58,202 bases of DNA, taken from contig JBFMFH010000004.1 of NCBI GenBank assembly GCA_040752275.1, forward strand, positions 1 through 58,202. Direction: 5' to 3'. The position numbers and the translations under genes were made by a program. Numbering within the stretch: the first letter of the stretch is position 1; every line of letters starts with the position of its first letter. The DNA is from JBFMFH01 sp040752275. GTDB taxonomy: Bacteria > Acidobacteriota > Vicinamibacteria > Vicinamibacterales > JAKQTR01. The notes under the pieces were generated by a model. The model worked only from the letters and a program-made list of their open reading frames with translations. It was not told the DNA's origin and did no database searches. This document shows, piece after piece, positions 51,121-58,202 of the stretch.

Positions 51121-51859
51121 GTCGGACACGGAGCCTCTTTCCGCCCAGCCCGGGTCCGGCCCGGCCGGACTGGCGGAGGCGTCGCGCCGACTCGTGTGGA
51201 CACCACGCCGGATCGCGGCGGTGATTGCGGGGGCGGCGGCGGTCTACCTGGCGATCGCCTGGGCGGGAAGCGGCTACGCGTACGAACCGCTGACCGATCA
51301 CCCGCCCGTCCTGACGGGCCGCGTCCCCGCAAACGAAGCGGGCCTCCGGACGGCGCTCGCCCGCGGGCGCGGCCGGGAGCGGCAGTTGCGGGCTCGCCTG
51401 AAGGCAACGGCGCCACGGGGGGTGTACATCGTGGTCGACCAGACGCACAACCGCCTCTACCTGAAGAAGGACGACGGGGTGCTGCTCGAGGCGGTGTGCT
51501 CCGCCGGTTCGGGCTTGGTGCTCAAGGAGAGCGGCGGCCGGAAGCGCGAGTGGGTGTTCGACACACCCCGGGGCCGGTTCGAGGTCCTGTCCATGGCCGA
51601 GCGCCCTGTCTGGCGCAAACCCGATTGGGCGTTCGTCGAGGAGGGACAGCCGATTCCGAAGAACCCGGCTGCACGCCTTGAGTACGGCACGCTCGGGGAG
51701 TACGCGCTCTACTTCGGCAACGGCTACATGATCCACGGCACGCTCTACGAGCGTCTGCTCGGCCGGGCGGTTTCGCATGGATGCATCCGGGTCGGGCGGG
51801 ATGACCTGCGGAAGGTATGGGCGAACGCCCGCCTGGGCATGCCCATCTTCATCTACTGA
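51065..51859 (+). CDS. L,D-transpeptidase (ErfK/YbiS/YkuD type)
   Basis: 264 aa. A Pro-rich N-terminus, one transmembrane helix (about residues 48-66: IAAVIAGAAAVYLAIAWAG) and a short basic helix (RERQLRARLKA) come first. The YkuD domain starts at RGVYIVVDQTHNRLYLKKDDG and ends with the catalytic signature IHGTLYERLLGRAVSHGCIRVG (His224, Ser237, His238, Gly239, Cys240). It can form 3-3 crosslinks or attach a protein lysine to peptidoglycan. ATG at 51065 is used because GGAAG is eight nt upstream, giving a 56-bp overlap with the previous gene; GTG at 51194 would avoid the overlap. Confidence 0.86.
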   Translation: MEPSPTLPPDAETRPADDRSDTEPLSAQPGSGPAGLAEASRRLVWTPRRIAAVIAGAAAVYLAIAWAGSGYAYEPLTDHPPVLTGRVPANEAGLRTALARGRGRERQLRARLKATAPRGVYIVVDQTHNRLYLKKDDGVLLEAVCSAGSGLVLKESGGRKREWVFDTPRGRFEVLSMAERPVWRKPDWAFVEEGQPIPKNPAARLEYGTLGEYALYFGNGYMIHGTLYERLLGRAVSHGCIRVGRDDLRKVWANARLGMPIFIY

Positions 51860-51875
51860 GCGGAGCGTGACCGAG

Positions 51876-52655
51876 ATGGGGTGTGCCAGCCGGTCGACAT
51901 GCCGCACGCGACGCAACGCCTGCGTGCGACGCTTCGGGGCGGCGCTGGCCGGCCTTGGGATAGCCGGGGCCTGGCTGGTTGCCGCTGCTGCCGCCCAGTC
52001 GGCCACACAGGCCCGCGCCGATGGCATGACACGCGAGCTGGCCGAGTCCCAACGGCGAACGCGGCAGCTCGAGCGGCGGCTGGAACTCGCCCGCGGACGC
52101 GACTTCTACCTGACAATCGACCCGGCCGGAGGGACCGTGACGCTCATGCTGCGTGGCGCCGGCCTGCAGCAGTACCCGATCCTCGGCCTCCAGGTCGGAC
52201 GCCCGCGCGTCTCCTGGGTACGACGAGGACGCGGGATCGAGTGGCAGGACGTGATCTGGTCCGGCGGCGAACTGGACCCTCCGCGTCCGCTCGACCGGCT
52301 CGTGGTGCGGGCGGGCGATGCCAGCCGCGAGGGTGACGACCCGAAGCCGCCGGCCATTCCGCCGACTGCGGAGGAGCTGTATCCGGTGCCGTCGCGGTAC
52401 CACATCCGGTTCAAGGGCGGGCTGTCACTCGAAATCCGGCCACACGAAGCAGATGCGAGCGTGGGCCGTCTTGCCCGGCTCGCCGCCTGGTGGACGGCGA
52501 AGTGGCGGGACGTCTGGGCGGCGACGGTGTCGGCGGAGGGCGACGCCATCCGGCTGCGGGTGGTCCTGCACCCCAAGGACGCCGCATCCCTGTACCGAGC
52601 GCTTCCCCCGTCGACCCGTCTGCTCGTGGTGGCCGGCGGCGGTACCCCCCGGTGA
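51876..52655 (+). CDS. Exported protein with degenerate YkuD-like N-terminal module, no active-site cysteine
   Basis: About 259 aa. Signal-like hydrophobic segment (GAALAGLGIAGAWLVAAAAAQ). Then RTRQLERRLELARGRDFYLTIDPAGG, which parallels RERQLRARLKATAPRGVYIVVDQTHN of the preceding L,D-transpeptidase in both order and spacing. The remainder (Pro-rich WSGGELDPPRPL, YPVPSRYHIRFKGGLSLEI, then VVLHPKDAASLYRALPPSTR) matches nothing I know. All cysteines are in the first 16 residues, so the mature protein cannot be a transpeptidase. ATG at 51876 is used; GTG at 51867 or 51924 are alternatives. Confidence 0.6.
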   Translation: MGCASRSTCRTRRNACVRRFGAALAGLGIAGAWLVAAAAAQSATQARADGMTRELAESQRRTRQLERRLELARGRDFYLTIDPAGGTVTLMLRGAGLQQYPILGLQVGRPRVSWVRRGRGIEWQDVIWSGGELDPPRPLDRLVVRAGDASREGDDPKPPAIPPTAEELYPVPSRYHIRFKGGLSLEIRPHEADASVGRLARLAAWWTAKWRDVWAATVSAEGDAIRLRVVLHPKDAASLYRALPPSTRLLVVAGGGTPR

Positions 52656-52656
52656 T

Positions 52657-52709
52657 CCGGCGCTCCTGTGCACCGGCCCCGGCGCATCCTCGACACACGT
52701 GAGCGCCGG
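52657..52709. terminator. 9-bp inverted repeat between convergent genes
   Basis: CCGGCGCTC (52657-52665) pairs perfectly with GAGCGCCGG (52701-52709), filling the 56-bp gap between the convergent L,D-transpeptidase group and the amidohydrolase. Likely a bidirectional transcription stop, although no T-tract is present on either side. Confidence 0.4.
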
Positions 52710-52711
52710 GT

Positions 52712-54034
52712 TCAGAGGCCTGCCCGGAGCTTGAGGTCGCGGGCCGCCGCGGCTGCCTCGCTGGCGATTCCCGCAGGGTCGAGGTGTGCCAGCCTGAAGT
52801 CGTCGACGAGAATCTCGCCATCGACCATCGACATCCGCACATCCGTTCCGCGGGCCGCGTAGACGATCGCGGAATACGGGTCGGGCGCGGGAGCGACGTG
52901 AGGGCGGGTGAGATCGACGACGATCAGGTCGGCGCGCTTGCCTGGTTCGATCGATCCGACCTCGTTCAGCAGGCCGAGGGCTCGGGCGCCCTCGCGGGTG
53001 GCCATGGCCACAACATCGCGGGCGGGCAGCGTGCCCGGTCCCCGGCGCACAGCCTGCAGCATGGCCGCCAGGCGCATTTCGTCGAACATGTCGAGGCGAT
53101 TGTTGCAGGCTGCGCCGTCGGCGCCAAGCGACACCGATACCCCGCGGCCCTGCAACTCGGACACCGGAGCGATGCCGCTCCCCAGCTTCAGGTTCGAACT
53201 CGGGCAGTGCAGCACACGAACATCCCGCTCGGCGAGGATGCACTGCTCGTGCTCGTCGAGCCAGATGCAGTGCGCGACGCAAAGGCGCTCCGACGTGAGG
53301 CCGACCCGTTCGAAGTACTCAATGTTGCGCATGCCGGAGAGGTGATGGACGAGATCGATCTCGGCCTGCTGTTCGCTGGCATGCGTATGGATGATCGACC
53401 CATCGTGCGCGGAGCGGGCAGCGACCTCCTCGAGCAGGTCCCGGGAACACGAGAGCGCGAATCTCGGCGCAAACGCCGTCCTCAGCCGGCCTCCGGCCGC
53501 ACCGTGCCAGCGCCGGCGCAGGGCGAGACTCTCGTCGATGGCCCGCCGGGTCGATTCGTGAAGGCGGGGAGGCGCCTCGGTGTCCGCGTCCATCATGCAC
53601 TTGCCGATGACGGCCCGAAGCCCGGTCCCGGCGATGGCCTCGCAGACGGCGTCGGTGTCGTGGACCGTTTCCATCGTCAGGACGGTCGTCGTGCCCGTGG
53701 CCAGCAGTTCTGCGGCGGCCAGTCGCGCCGACGCGCGCAACGTCCGGGGCGTGTGGGCCGATTCCAGGGGCCAGACCCGTCGCCGCAGCCAATCGAGCAG
53801 GGGCAGGTCATCCGCCAGCCCCCGAAACAGGGTCTGGCAGAGGTGCACGTGCGTCTGGATGAAGCCCGGCAGGACGATGGCGCCGCTGCCGTCGATGACG
53901 CGATCGACGGGCTCGCCATCGGTGCGGCCGACCTCCACGATACGGCCATTGCGCACGACGACCGGGCCGTCGACGATGTCCCACCGGTCGTTCAGTGTCA
54001 GGACCGATCCGCCGTCGATCCGCAGGGATGACAC
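52712..54034 (-). CDS. Amidohydrolase of the MtaD/SAH deaminase-like family
   Basis: 440 aa, metal-dependent hydrolase superfamily. An N-terminal beta domain comes first, then the metal motif QTHVHLCQTLFRGLADDLPL (HxH), IHTHASEQQAEIDL (third His), the VAHCIWLDEHE segment, and SLGADGAACNN with the aspartate ligand. A C-terminal IEPGKRADLIVVDL completes the barrel. The family deaminates aminated purines or adenosine derivatives (5'-deoxyadenosine, methylthioadenosine, SAH, guanine). Which one cannot be told. Next to xdhC, a purine-catabolic role is possible. GTG with GGAGAA five nt upstream. Confidence 0.82.
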   Translation of the reverse strand: MSSLRIDGGSVLTLNDRWDIVDGPVVVRNGRIVEVGRTDGEPVDRVIDGSGAIVLPGFIQTHVHLCQTLFRGLADDLPLLDWLRRRVWPLESAHTPRTLRASARLAAAELLATGTTTVLTMETVHDTDAVCEAIAGTGLRAVIGKCMMDADTEAPPRLHESTRRAIDESLALRRRWHGAAGGRLRTAFAPRFALSCSRDLLEEVAARSAHDGSIIHTHASEQQAEIDLVHHLSGMRNIEYFERVGLTSERLCVAHCIWLDEHEQCILAERDVRVLHCPSSNLKLGSGIAPVSELQGRGVSVSLGADGAACNNRLDMFDEMRLAAMLQAVRRGPGTLPARDVVAMATREGARALGLLNEVGSIEPGKRADLIVVDLTRPHVAPAPDPYSAIVYAARGTDVRMSMVDGEILVDDFRLAHLDPAGIASEAAAAARDLKLRAGL

Positions 54035-54068
54035 GTGTGTTCTCCGGCGCCAGCCGCGGCGCGTCAGG

Positions 54069-54899
54069 TCAGGAACCCAGGGTGCTCCAGCGCATGGGCT
54101 GACCCACCGCCGCCCGGTCGGTGGTCGCGCCGCGCCTGACGGCGATCAGTTCAGCGACGATGCTGACCGCGATCTCCTCCGGCGTGATGGCGCCGATGCG
54201 CAGGCCGATCGGCGCGTGGATCGCGCGCACCCACTCGGGTGGCGCACCGTCTGCCAGCAGTGCATCGCCCACCTGCTTGACCTTGGCGCGGCTCCCGATC
54301 ATGCCCAGATAGCGCAAGCTTCTGCCGGCCAGTGCCCTGAGCGCGTCGAGATCGTGCGTGTGGCCCCGGGTCACCACGACGACGAACGCGGTGCCGGGCA
54401 TGGGCGTCGTCCGGAGGTAGTGCTCGATGTCCTCGGCGGTGACGTCTACCGCCGTGGGGAAGCGCTCCGGATTGGCGAACGCCGATCGGTCGTCGACCAC
54501 GTGAACGCGAAACCCGACGTCGCCGGCGAGACGTGCCAGATGTTGGCTGACGTGTCCCGCGCCGATCACGTACAGGTGCGGCGCGGCGTCGAGCGGTTCG
54601 ATGAACACCTCCATGCGGCCTCCGCAGATGAGTCCGGTCTCCTCGGCGACATCGTCCGTGAGATCGTAGGTGGCCACCCTCGGCTGCCTCGTCCGAAGGC
54701 TCTCTCGGGCCTTGCCGGCCGCATCGGACTCGTAGCAGCCGCCGCCGATCGTTCCGACGGTTCGGCCATCGGCGAAGACGAGCATCTTGGCGCCGACCCT
54801 CTGAGGCGTGGACCCTCTGGCGGCAATGATGGTCACAAGCGCGGCATCGTCGCCGGCGTCGAGTGCGCGGACGATGGCTGCGAAGACCGACTCCTGCAT
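54069..54899 (-). CDS. XdhC/CoxF family molybdoenzyme maturation protein
   Basis: 276 aa. N-terminal XdhC/CoxI domain with ARGSTPQRVGAKMLVFADG and TIGGGCYESDAAGKA (Cys for Moco handling), and GLICGGRMEVFIEPL. The C-terminal Rossmann domain has HLYVIGAGHVSQHLARLAGDVGF, VVVVTRGHTHDLDALRAL and YLGMIGSRAKV. XdhC binds and sulfurates molybdenum cofactor for xanthine dehydrogenase-type enzymes. No such enzyme is in the window. It lies 34 bp before the amidohydrolase and 44 bp after the PBP gene. Confidence 0.9.
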   Translation of the reverse strand: MQESVFAAIVRALDAGDDAALVTIIAARGSTPQRVGAKMLVFADGRTVGTIGGGCYESDAAGKARESLRTRQPRVATYDLTDDVAEETGLICGGRMEVFIEPLDAAPHLYVIGAGHVSQHLARLAGDVGFRVHVVDDRSAFANPERFPTAVDVTAEDIEHYLRTTPMPGTAFVVVVTRGHTHDLDALRALAGRSLRYLGMIGSRAKVKQVGDALLADGAPPEWVRAIHAPIGLRIGAITPEEIAVSIVAELIAVRRGATTDRAAVGQPMRWSTLGS

Positions 54900-54905
54900 C
54901 GGCTG

Positions 54906-54911
54906 ATTATA
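54906..54911 (-). promoter_or_regulatory. Putative -10 (GGTATAATC) for xdhC-amidohydrolase
   Basis: Minus-strand TATAAT, 6 nt before the xdhC ATG, in the 44-bp gap after the PBP gene. Predicts a leaderless transcript. Confidence 0.45.
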
Positions 54912-54943
54912 CCGGCGGGACGCAGCGGCTGGCCCGCCGCCGA

Positions 54944-57292
54944 TCAGAACCGATGGAGTTCGCAGGCTTCGGTCGGCTCGGTCCCCGCGAGGAAGGCCTC
55001 CCGGAACACGCGGGGGCAGGCCGGCTGCGCGAGGTAGCCCGTGTCGCGGTCGATCTCGGCGAAGGCGATGCCGCTCGGCACCTGGAACGTCCGGTTCGGA
55101 CGCCCGGCCAGCGCGGCCATCATGAAGCGGGTCCAGATGGGCAGCGCGGCGGCCGACCCGCTGAGCCCCAGGGGCTGGTTGTCATCGAACCCCACCCAAA
55201 CGGCCGTCAGCAACTCGGGCGTGAACCCGACGAACCAGGCGTCACGCATGTCGTTGGTCGTACCGGTCTTGCCGGCGGCGTCCAGGCCGAAGCCCTGGCT
55301 CCGGACCGACGCGCCCGTGCCTTCGTTGATGACGCTGCGCATCAAGTTCGTCACGAGAAACGCCGACTCGGCGCTGGCGATTCGCCGTGTGGACTCCGCG
55401 CGGACCGGCACCCGGCTTGGGCCGTTCGTAATACCGGTAATCGCCCGCAGCGGGCGCAGCTCACCGCCATTGGGAAAGACCGTGTACGCCATGGCGATCT
55501 CCATGGGCGTCGCCTCGAACACGCCGAGGGTGATCGACGGGTACGGCCGCGGGACCGTGGCGGTCCCGAATCGCTTCCAGAGATCGGCGATTCTGTCGAA
55601 GCCCGTCATCTCGGCCACGCGAATGGTCGCGGTGTTCCGGGACATGGCGATGGCCCGGCGCAGCGTGATGCGGCCGTCGTACTCATCCTCGTAGTTGCCC
55701 GGCGTCCACTGCTGGTCTTCGTAGGTGAACGTCGTCTGCTCGTCGTCGACGAGCGTGGCCGGGGTGAGGTCCGTTCTGCCCGAGGCCGCGGCTTCCTCGA
55801 ACGCGGCGAGGTAGACAAACGGCTTGAAGACCGAGCCTGGCTGGCGCTTGGCCGTGAAGGCCCTGTTGTACTGCGACTGAATGTACGACCGCCCGCCCAC
55901 GAAGGCGAGCAGGTCTCCAGTGCGTGGGTCGAGAGCGATGAGCGCCACCTGGGCGCGGCCCTTGATCTTCTTGCGGGCCAGCTGGTCGTCGACCTGGGCG
56001 ATACCGTCCTGCACGATGGCCTGGGCGATGCGCTGGAGATTGATGTCAATCGTCGTGAAGACGCTCACGGGCTCGGTGCTCGCGAGCAGGCCCGGGTACT
56101 GGTCCGACAGTGTCTGGCCGAGGTAGTCGACGAAGTACGGAGCCTCGACGTCGAGGGCGTGCCGGACGACCTCGACCGGCTCCCGGCCCGCGTGCTCGGC
56201 CGCTTCCTGGCGGACGTAGCCGGTGTCCACCATGGCCTGCAACACAAGATTGCGACGGTCCATTGACCGCGTTGGCGACGTGAAGGGAGACCACGTGTAA
56301 GGTGCCTGGATCACCCCCGCTATGGTGGCGGCCTCGGCCAGCGTCAGGTTGGTGACGTCCTTGCCGAAGAACAGGCGCGCTGCCTCGGCCACGCCGTGGA
56401 CGGCGAACGAGCCCCGCTGCCCGAGATACACGTCGTTGAGGTAGAGCTCGAGGATCTCGTCCTTCGTCGCCCGCGTTTCGAGCACGACGGCCATGAACTG
56501 CTCGAGCAGCTTGCGGCGCAGCGATTTCTCCGGAGTGAGGAAGAAGTTCTTGACCAGCTGCTGGGTGATGGTGCTCGCTCCGACCAGGTAGGGTTTCGTG
56601 CCGCGGATGTTGGTAATGATCGCGCCCACGATGCGGATGGGATCGATGCCGGGGTGGTCGTAGAAACGGCGGTCCTCGATGGCGAGGACGGCGTGCACCA
56701 TGTGACGGGGAATGAGTGCCAGCGAGACGCGCCGCCGCTTCTCCCGGTTGGCCGTGATGAGCGCCGTCAGGAGCGGGGGATCGAACCCGATCATATCGAC
56801 CGGTCCGATCCCGTCGACCTCGATCCGTTCGATCACCCCGGTACGGCCCGAACCGTCCGGTCCCGCACCGACCGTGCCGCCTCCGTCCGGATTGCAGGTG
56901 ATTCGGACGATCTTACCCGCGTGGTCTCCCCCGCGGGCACGCAGCGTCGTGAGGCGCTCGCTGGCGGCGAATTCCCCGGGTTGCGTCGCCTGGTCCCGGT
57001 GCGTGTAGCCGAGGTCGTTGAGCCGGTCGGCGATCTCCTTGGCGCCGAGCCACTGTCCGCGGTGGATCTCGAAGGGACGCGCGAAGACCCGTGGCAGCGT
57101 GCGCATCCGCTCGCCATGCAGCCGCTCGTCAATCACCCGTGCGAAGGACAGGTAGTAGTAGGTCGCCATCCCGGCTGCACCGAGGGTTGGGATCAGCAGC
57201 CCGAGTCCAAGGGCCCTCCGGAGGCGACGCCGCGCGAACCGCGGCGCCCGGGAGGGCTTCGGCGGCAACGGCCGTGGCGGATCGCCGGTCAT
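54944..57292 (-). CDS. Class A penicillin-binding protein (PBP1b-like)
   Basis: 782 aa. One transmembrane helix (about residues 28-50). A UB2H-like region follows (about 60-165, RTLPRVFARPFEIHRGQWL), then a GT51 glycosyltransferase with the catalytic Glu206 in AIEDRRFYDHPGID and STITQQLVKNFFLTPEKSLRRK. The transpeptidase domain has SVFK (487-490), SRN (551-553) and KTGT (675-678). It polymerises and crosslinks peptidoglycan. The UB2H-like part suggests activation by an outer-membrane lipoprotein, as for E. coli PBP1b-LpoB, but no LpoB is seen. It starts directly after the bshC stop. Confidence 0.93.
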   Translation of the reverse strand: MTGDPPRPLPPKPSRAPRFARRRLRRALGLGLLIPTLGAAGMATYYYLSFARVIDERLHGERMRTLPRVFARPFEIHRGQWLGAKEIADRLNDLGYTHRDQATQPGEFAASERLTTLRARGGDHAGKIVRITCNPDGGGTVGAGPDGSGRTGVIERIEVDGIGPVDMIGFDPPLLTALITANREKRRRVSLALIPRHMVHAVLAIEDRRFYDHPGIDPIRIVGAIITNIRGTKPYLVGASTITQQLVKNFFLTPEKSLRRKLLEQFMAVVLETRATKDEILELYLNDVYLGQRGSFAVHGVAEAARLFFGKDVTNLTLAEAATIAGVIQAPYTWSPFTSPTRSMDRRNLVLQAMVDTGYVRQEAAEHAGREPVEVVRHALDVEAPYFVDYLGQTLSDQYPGLLASTEPVSVFTTIDINLQRIAQAIVQDGIAQVDDQLARKKIKGRAQVALIALDPRTGDLLAFVGGRSYIQSQYNRAFTAKRQPGSVFKPFVYLAAFEEAAASGRTDLTPATLVDDEQTTFTYEDQQWTPGNYEDEYDGRITLRRAIAMSRNTATIRVAEMTGFDRIADLWKRFGTATVPRPYPSITLGVFEATPMEIAMAYTVFPNGGELRPLRAITGITNGPSRVPVRAESTRRIASAESAFLVTNLMRSVINEGTGASVRSQGFGLDAAGKTGTTNDMRDAWFVGFTPELLTAVWVGFDDNQPLGLSGSAAALPIWTRFMMAALAGRPNRTFQVPSGIAFAEIDRDTGYLAQPACPRVFREAFLAGTEPTEACELHRF

Positions 57293-57293
57293 C

Positions 57294-58202
57294 CTACAGG
57301 CTCAGGACCCAGTGCCGGCCGAGATCCAGGGGCAGCTCGCTCAAGAGCCGATCGACGAGGATGGACCCGTGACGGTTGAGGAAGTGCACGAAGCCGACAG
57401 CCCGCTCCTGCGCGTGCCCACCGGGGAACGCCTGCGCCTGGGCCCGTGAGAACTGACGGCGCAACGTCTCATCGCGCTTCTTGGCCGCGTGGATGACCTT
57501 GGTGTGCAGGCCATGCAGATCGTGGCTCATCCGACCGAGCACGGAGCGCGCCGCGCCTTCGAGCGTCGGGTCGATGGCCGGCACGGCCTGGATGACCTCT
57601 TGCAAGTGTGACTCGACCGCCGCCGCCGCCTCGCGGAGGGCGCGCTCCACCGAGGGCGGCAGCTGGGACTCGAGCAGGTCGTTCAACGCCCGCTCGTCAT
57701 GGGCCTGCAGGACCTCGAGCGGGATGTCGTACCGAGCGAGGAACCGGGCCGCGCCGGTGTCGAGCAGCGTGGCCGACGCGCGCGGACACATGAGAGGCAT
57801 GGGGACGCCGAAGTGCGCGTAGACGTCCTTCAACTGACCGAGATACGCCAGCTCGTTCGGGCCTGCCACATAGGCAACCGTCGGAAACAGCGCGTCCTGA
57901 ACCAGCGGCCGCAACAGCACGTTCGGGCTGAACTTCTCGGGCTCGGCCCTCACCGAGGCCAGGAGTGCCGGCATGTCGACCCGCCGGTCGCCAAACCTGA
58001 ACGAACCGTCCTCCACATGGATGGCGACACGCCCTCGATCGAGGCTGAACAGCGCGAGACTGTCCAGATGCGCCTCGACCTGGGCGTGGTACCCGAGGCC
58101 AACCAGAGCCCGGCCCGAGGCGGCTGCCAGTTCGGCGGTCAGCGCAGGGAACTGCACCTCACGCGCGAAGATCTCGCGTGCCAGCGGCTTGGTCGCCGGG
58201 TC
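57294..58202 (-). CDS. bshC: Putative cysteine ligase BshC, bacillithiol synthesis (N-terminus outside the window)
   Basis: C-terminal 302 codons; the frame is open to the right edge, entering at DPATKPLAREIFAREVQFPA. Family features: LGYHAQVEAHLDSLALFSLD, FSPNVLLRPLVQDALFPTVAYVAGPNELAYLGQL, and the C-terminal coiled coil with KVIHAAKKRDETLRRQFSRA. BshC adds cysteine to GlcN-malate to give bacillithiol, the thiol used in place of glutathione in Firmicutes, Bacteroidetes and Acidobacteria. The catalytic detail is debated. bshA and bshB are not in the window. The gene is followed one base later by the PBP gene. Confidence 0.9.
   Translation of the reverse strand, partial: DPATKPLAREIFAREVQFPALTAELAAASGRALVGLGYHAQVEAHLDSLALFSLDRGRVAIHVEDGSFRFGDRRVDMPALLASVRAEPEKFSPNVLLRPLVQDALFPTVAYVAGPNELAYLGQLKDVYAHFGVPMPLMCPRASATLLDTGAARFLARYDIPLEVLQAHDERALNDLLESQLPPSVERALREAAAAVESHLQEVIQAVPAIDPTLEGAARSVLGRMSHDLHGLHTKVIHAAKKRDETLRRQFSRAQAQAFPGGHAQERAVGFVHFLNRHGSILVDRLLSELPLDLGRHWVLSL

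Noticed and set aside
54863..56266. Open frame of about 470 codons on the plus strand over xdhC and the PBP gene
   Set aside because: Antisense shadow; the composition mirrors the PBP transpeptidase codons.

Overview
The window is a high-GC chromosome segment of a diderm (Gram-negative type) bacterium. Evidence for an outer membrane is bamA, skp, lptE, lpxA/lpxI, lolC/lolD-type genes and a TonB-like protein. Several families are typical of Acidobacteriota, and I infer a member of that phylum, perhaps class Vicinamibacteria: a DUF6677-like membrane protein, bshC, a Ser/Thr kinase with a C-terminal zinc ribbon, and the small secreted lipoprotein at 20217-20639. This assignment is by pattern recognition, not by database search. 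Nearly all of the window is dense core genome. I see no rRNA, tRNA, CRISPR array, insertion sequence or prophage gene.

Layout. 1-1673 (+): end of a PfkB kinase and three small membrane proteins. 1697-1862: palindromic REP-like element. 1911-6710 (+): vanZ-like, ribH, nusB, lysS, lolC/E, lolD. 6852-9266 (+): clpC with an unusual middle region. 9424-16563 (+): envelope operon bamA, skp, a fabZ-lpxA gene fusion, lpxI, a Gfo/Idh oxidoreductase and ubiE/menG. 16640-20230 (+): tonB-like, a 31-codon membrane peptide, miaA, hfq, deoB. 20217-20639 (-): lipoprotein. 20863-31136 (+): yceD, rpmF, plsX, fabD, fabG, acpP, fabF, etfB, etfA, a membrane Fe-S ETF:quinone oxidoreductase, a DUF374 acyltransferase and an HDAC-like hydrolase. 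31147-35218 (+): leuS, lptE, holA. 35418-35690 (-): rpsT. 36028-36717 (+): HD-GYP protein.

36897-41048 (-): recX, alaS and a lytic transglycosylase. 41231-44364 (-): Ser/Thr kinase, ilvE, pilT. 44483-49044 (-): heat-shock group hrcA, grpE, dnaJ, prmA, rsmE, without dnaK. 49254-52655 (+): a lysine-terminated lipoprotein, two L,D-transpeptidase-fold proteins and a cysteine-less relative. 52712-58202 (-): bshC (cut by the window edge), class A PBP, xdhC and an amidohydrolase.

Genes are packed with GTGA, ATGA or TGATG overlaps, so translational coupling is probably common. Promoters repeatedly show a TATAATC-like -10 without a clear -35. Several of these lie only 6-9 nt before the start codon, which suggests leaderless mRNAs.

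Most interesting observations: (1) the 49254-52655 cluster, which could be an outer-membrane-to-peptidoglycan tether system with substrate lipoprotein, transpeptidase and a possible antagonist; (2) a 77-bp palindromic intergenic element in two copies about 82% identical, each carrying the stop codon of the adjacent minus-strand gene (rpsT, recX); (3) the FabZ-LpxA fusion in a cluster lacking lpxD, followed by a possible GnnA-like dehydrogenase; (4) ClpC with its coiled-coil M-domain replaced by a low-complexity linker.
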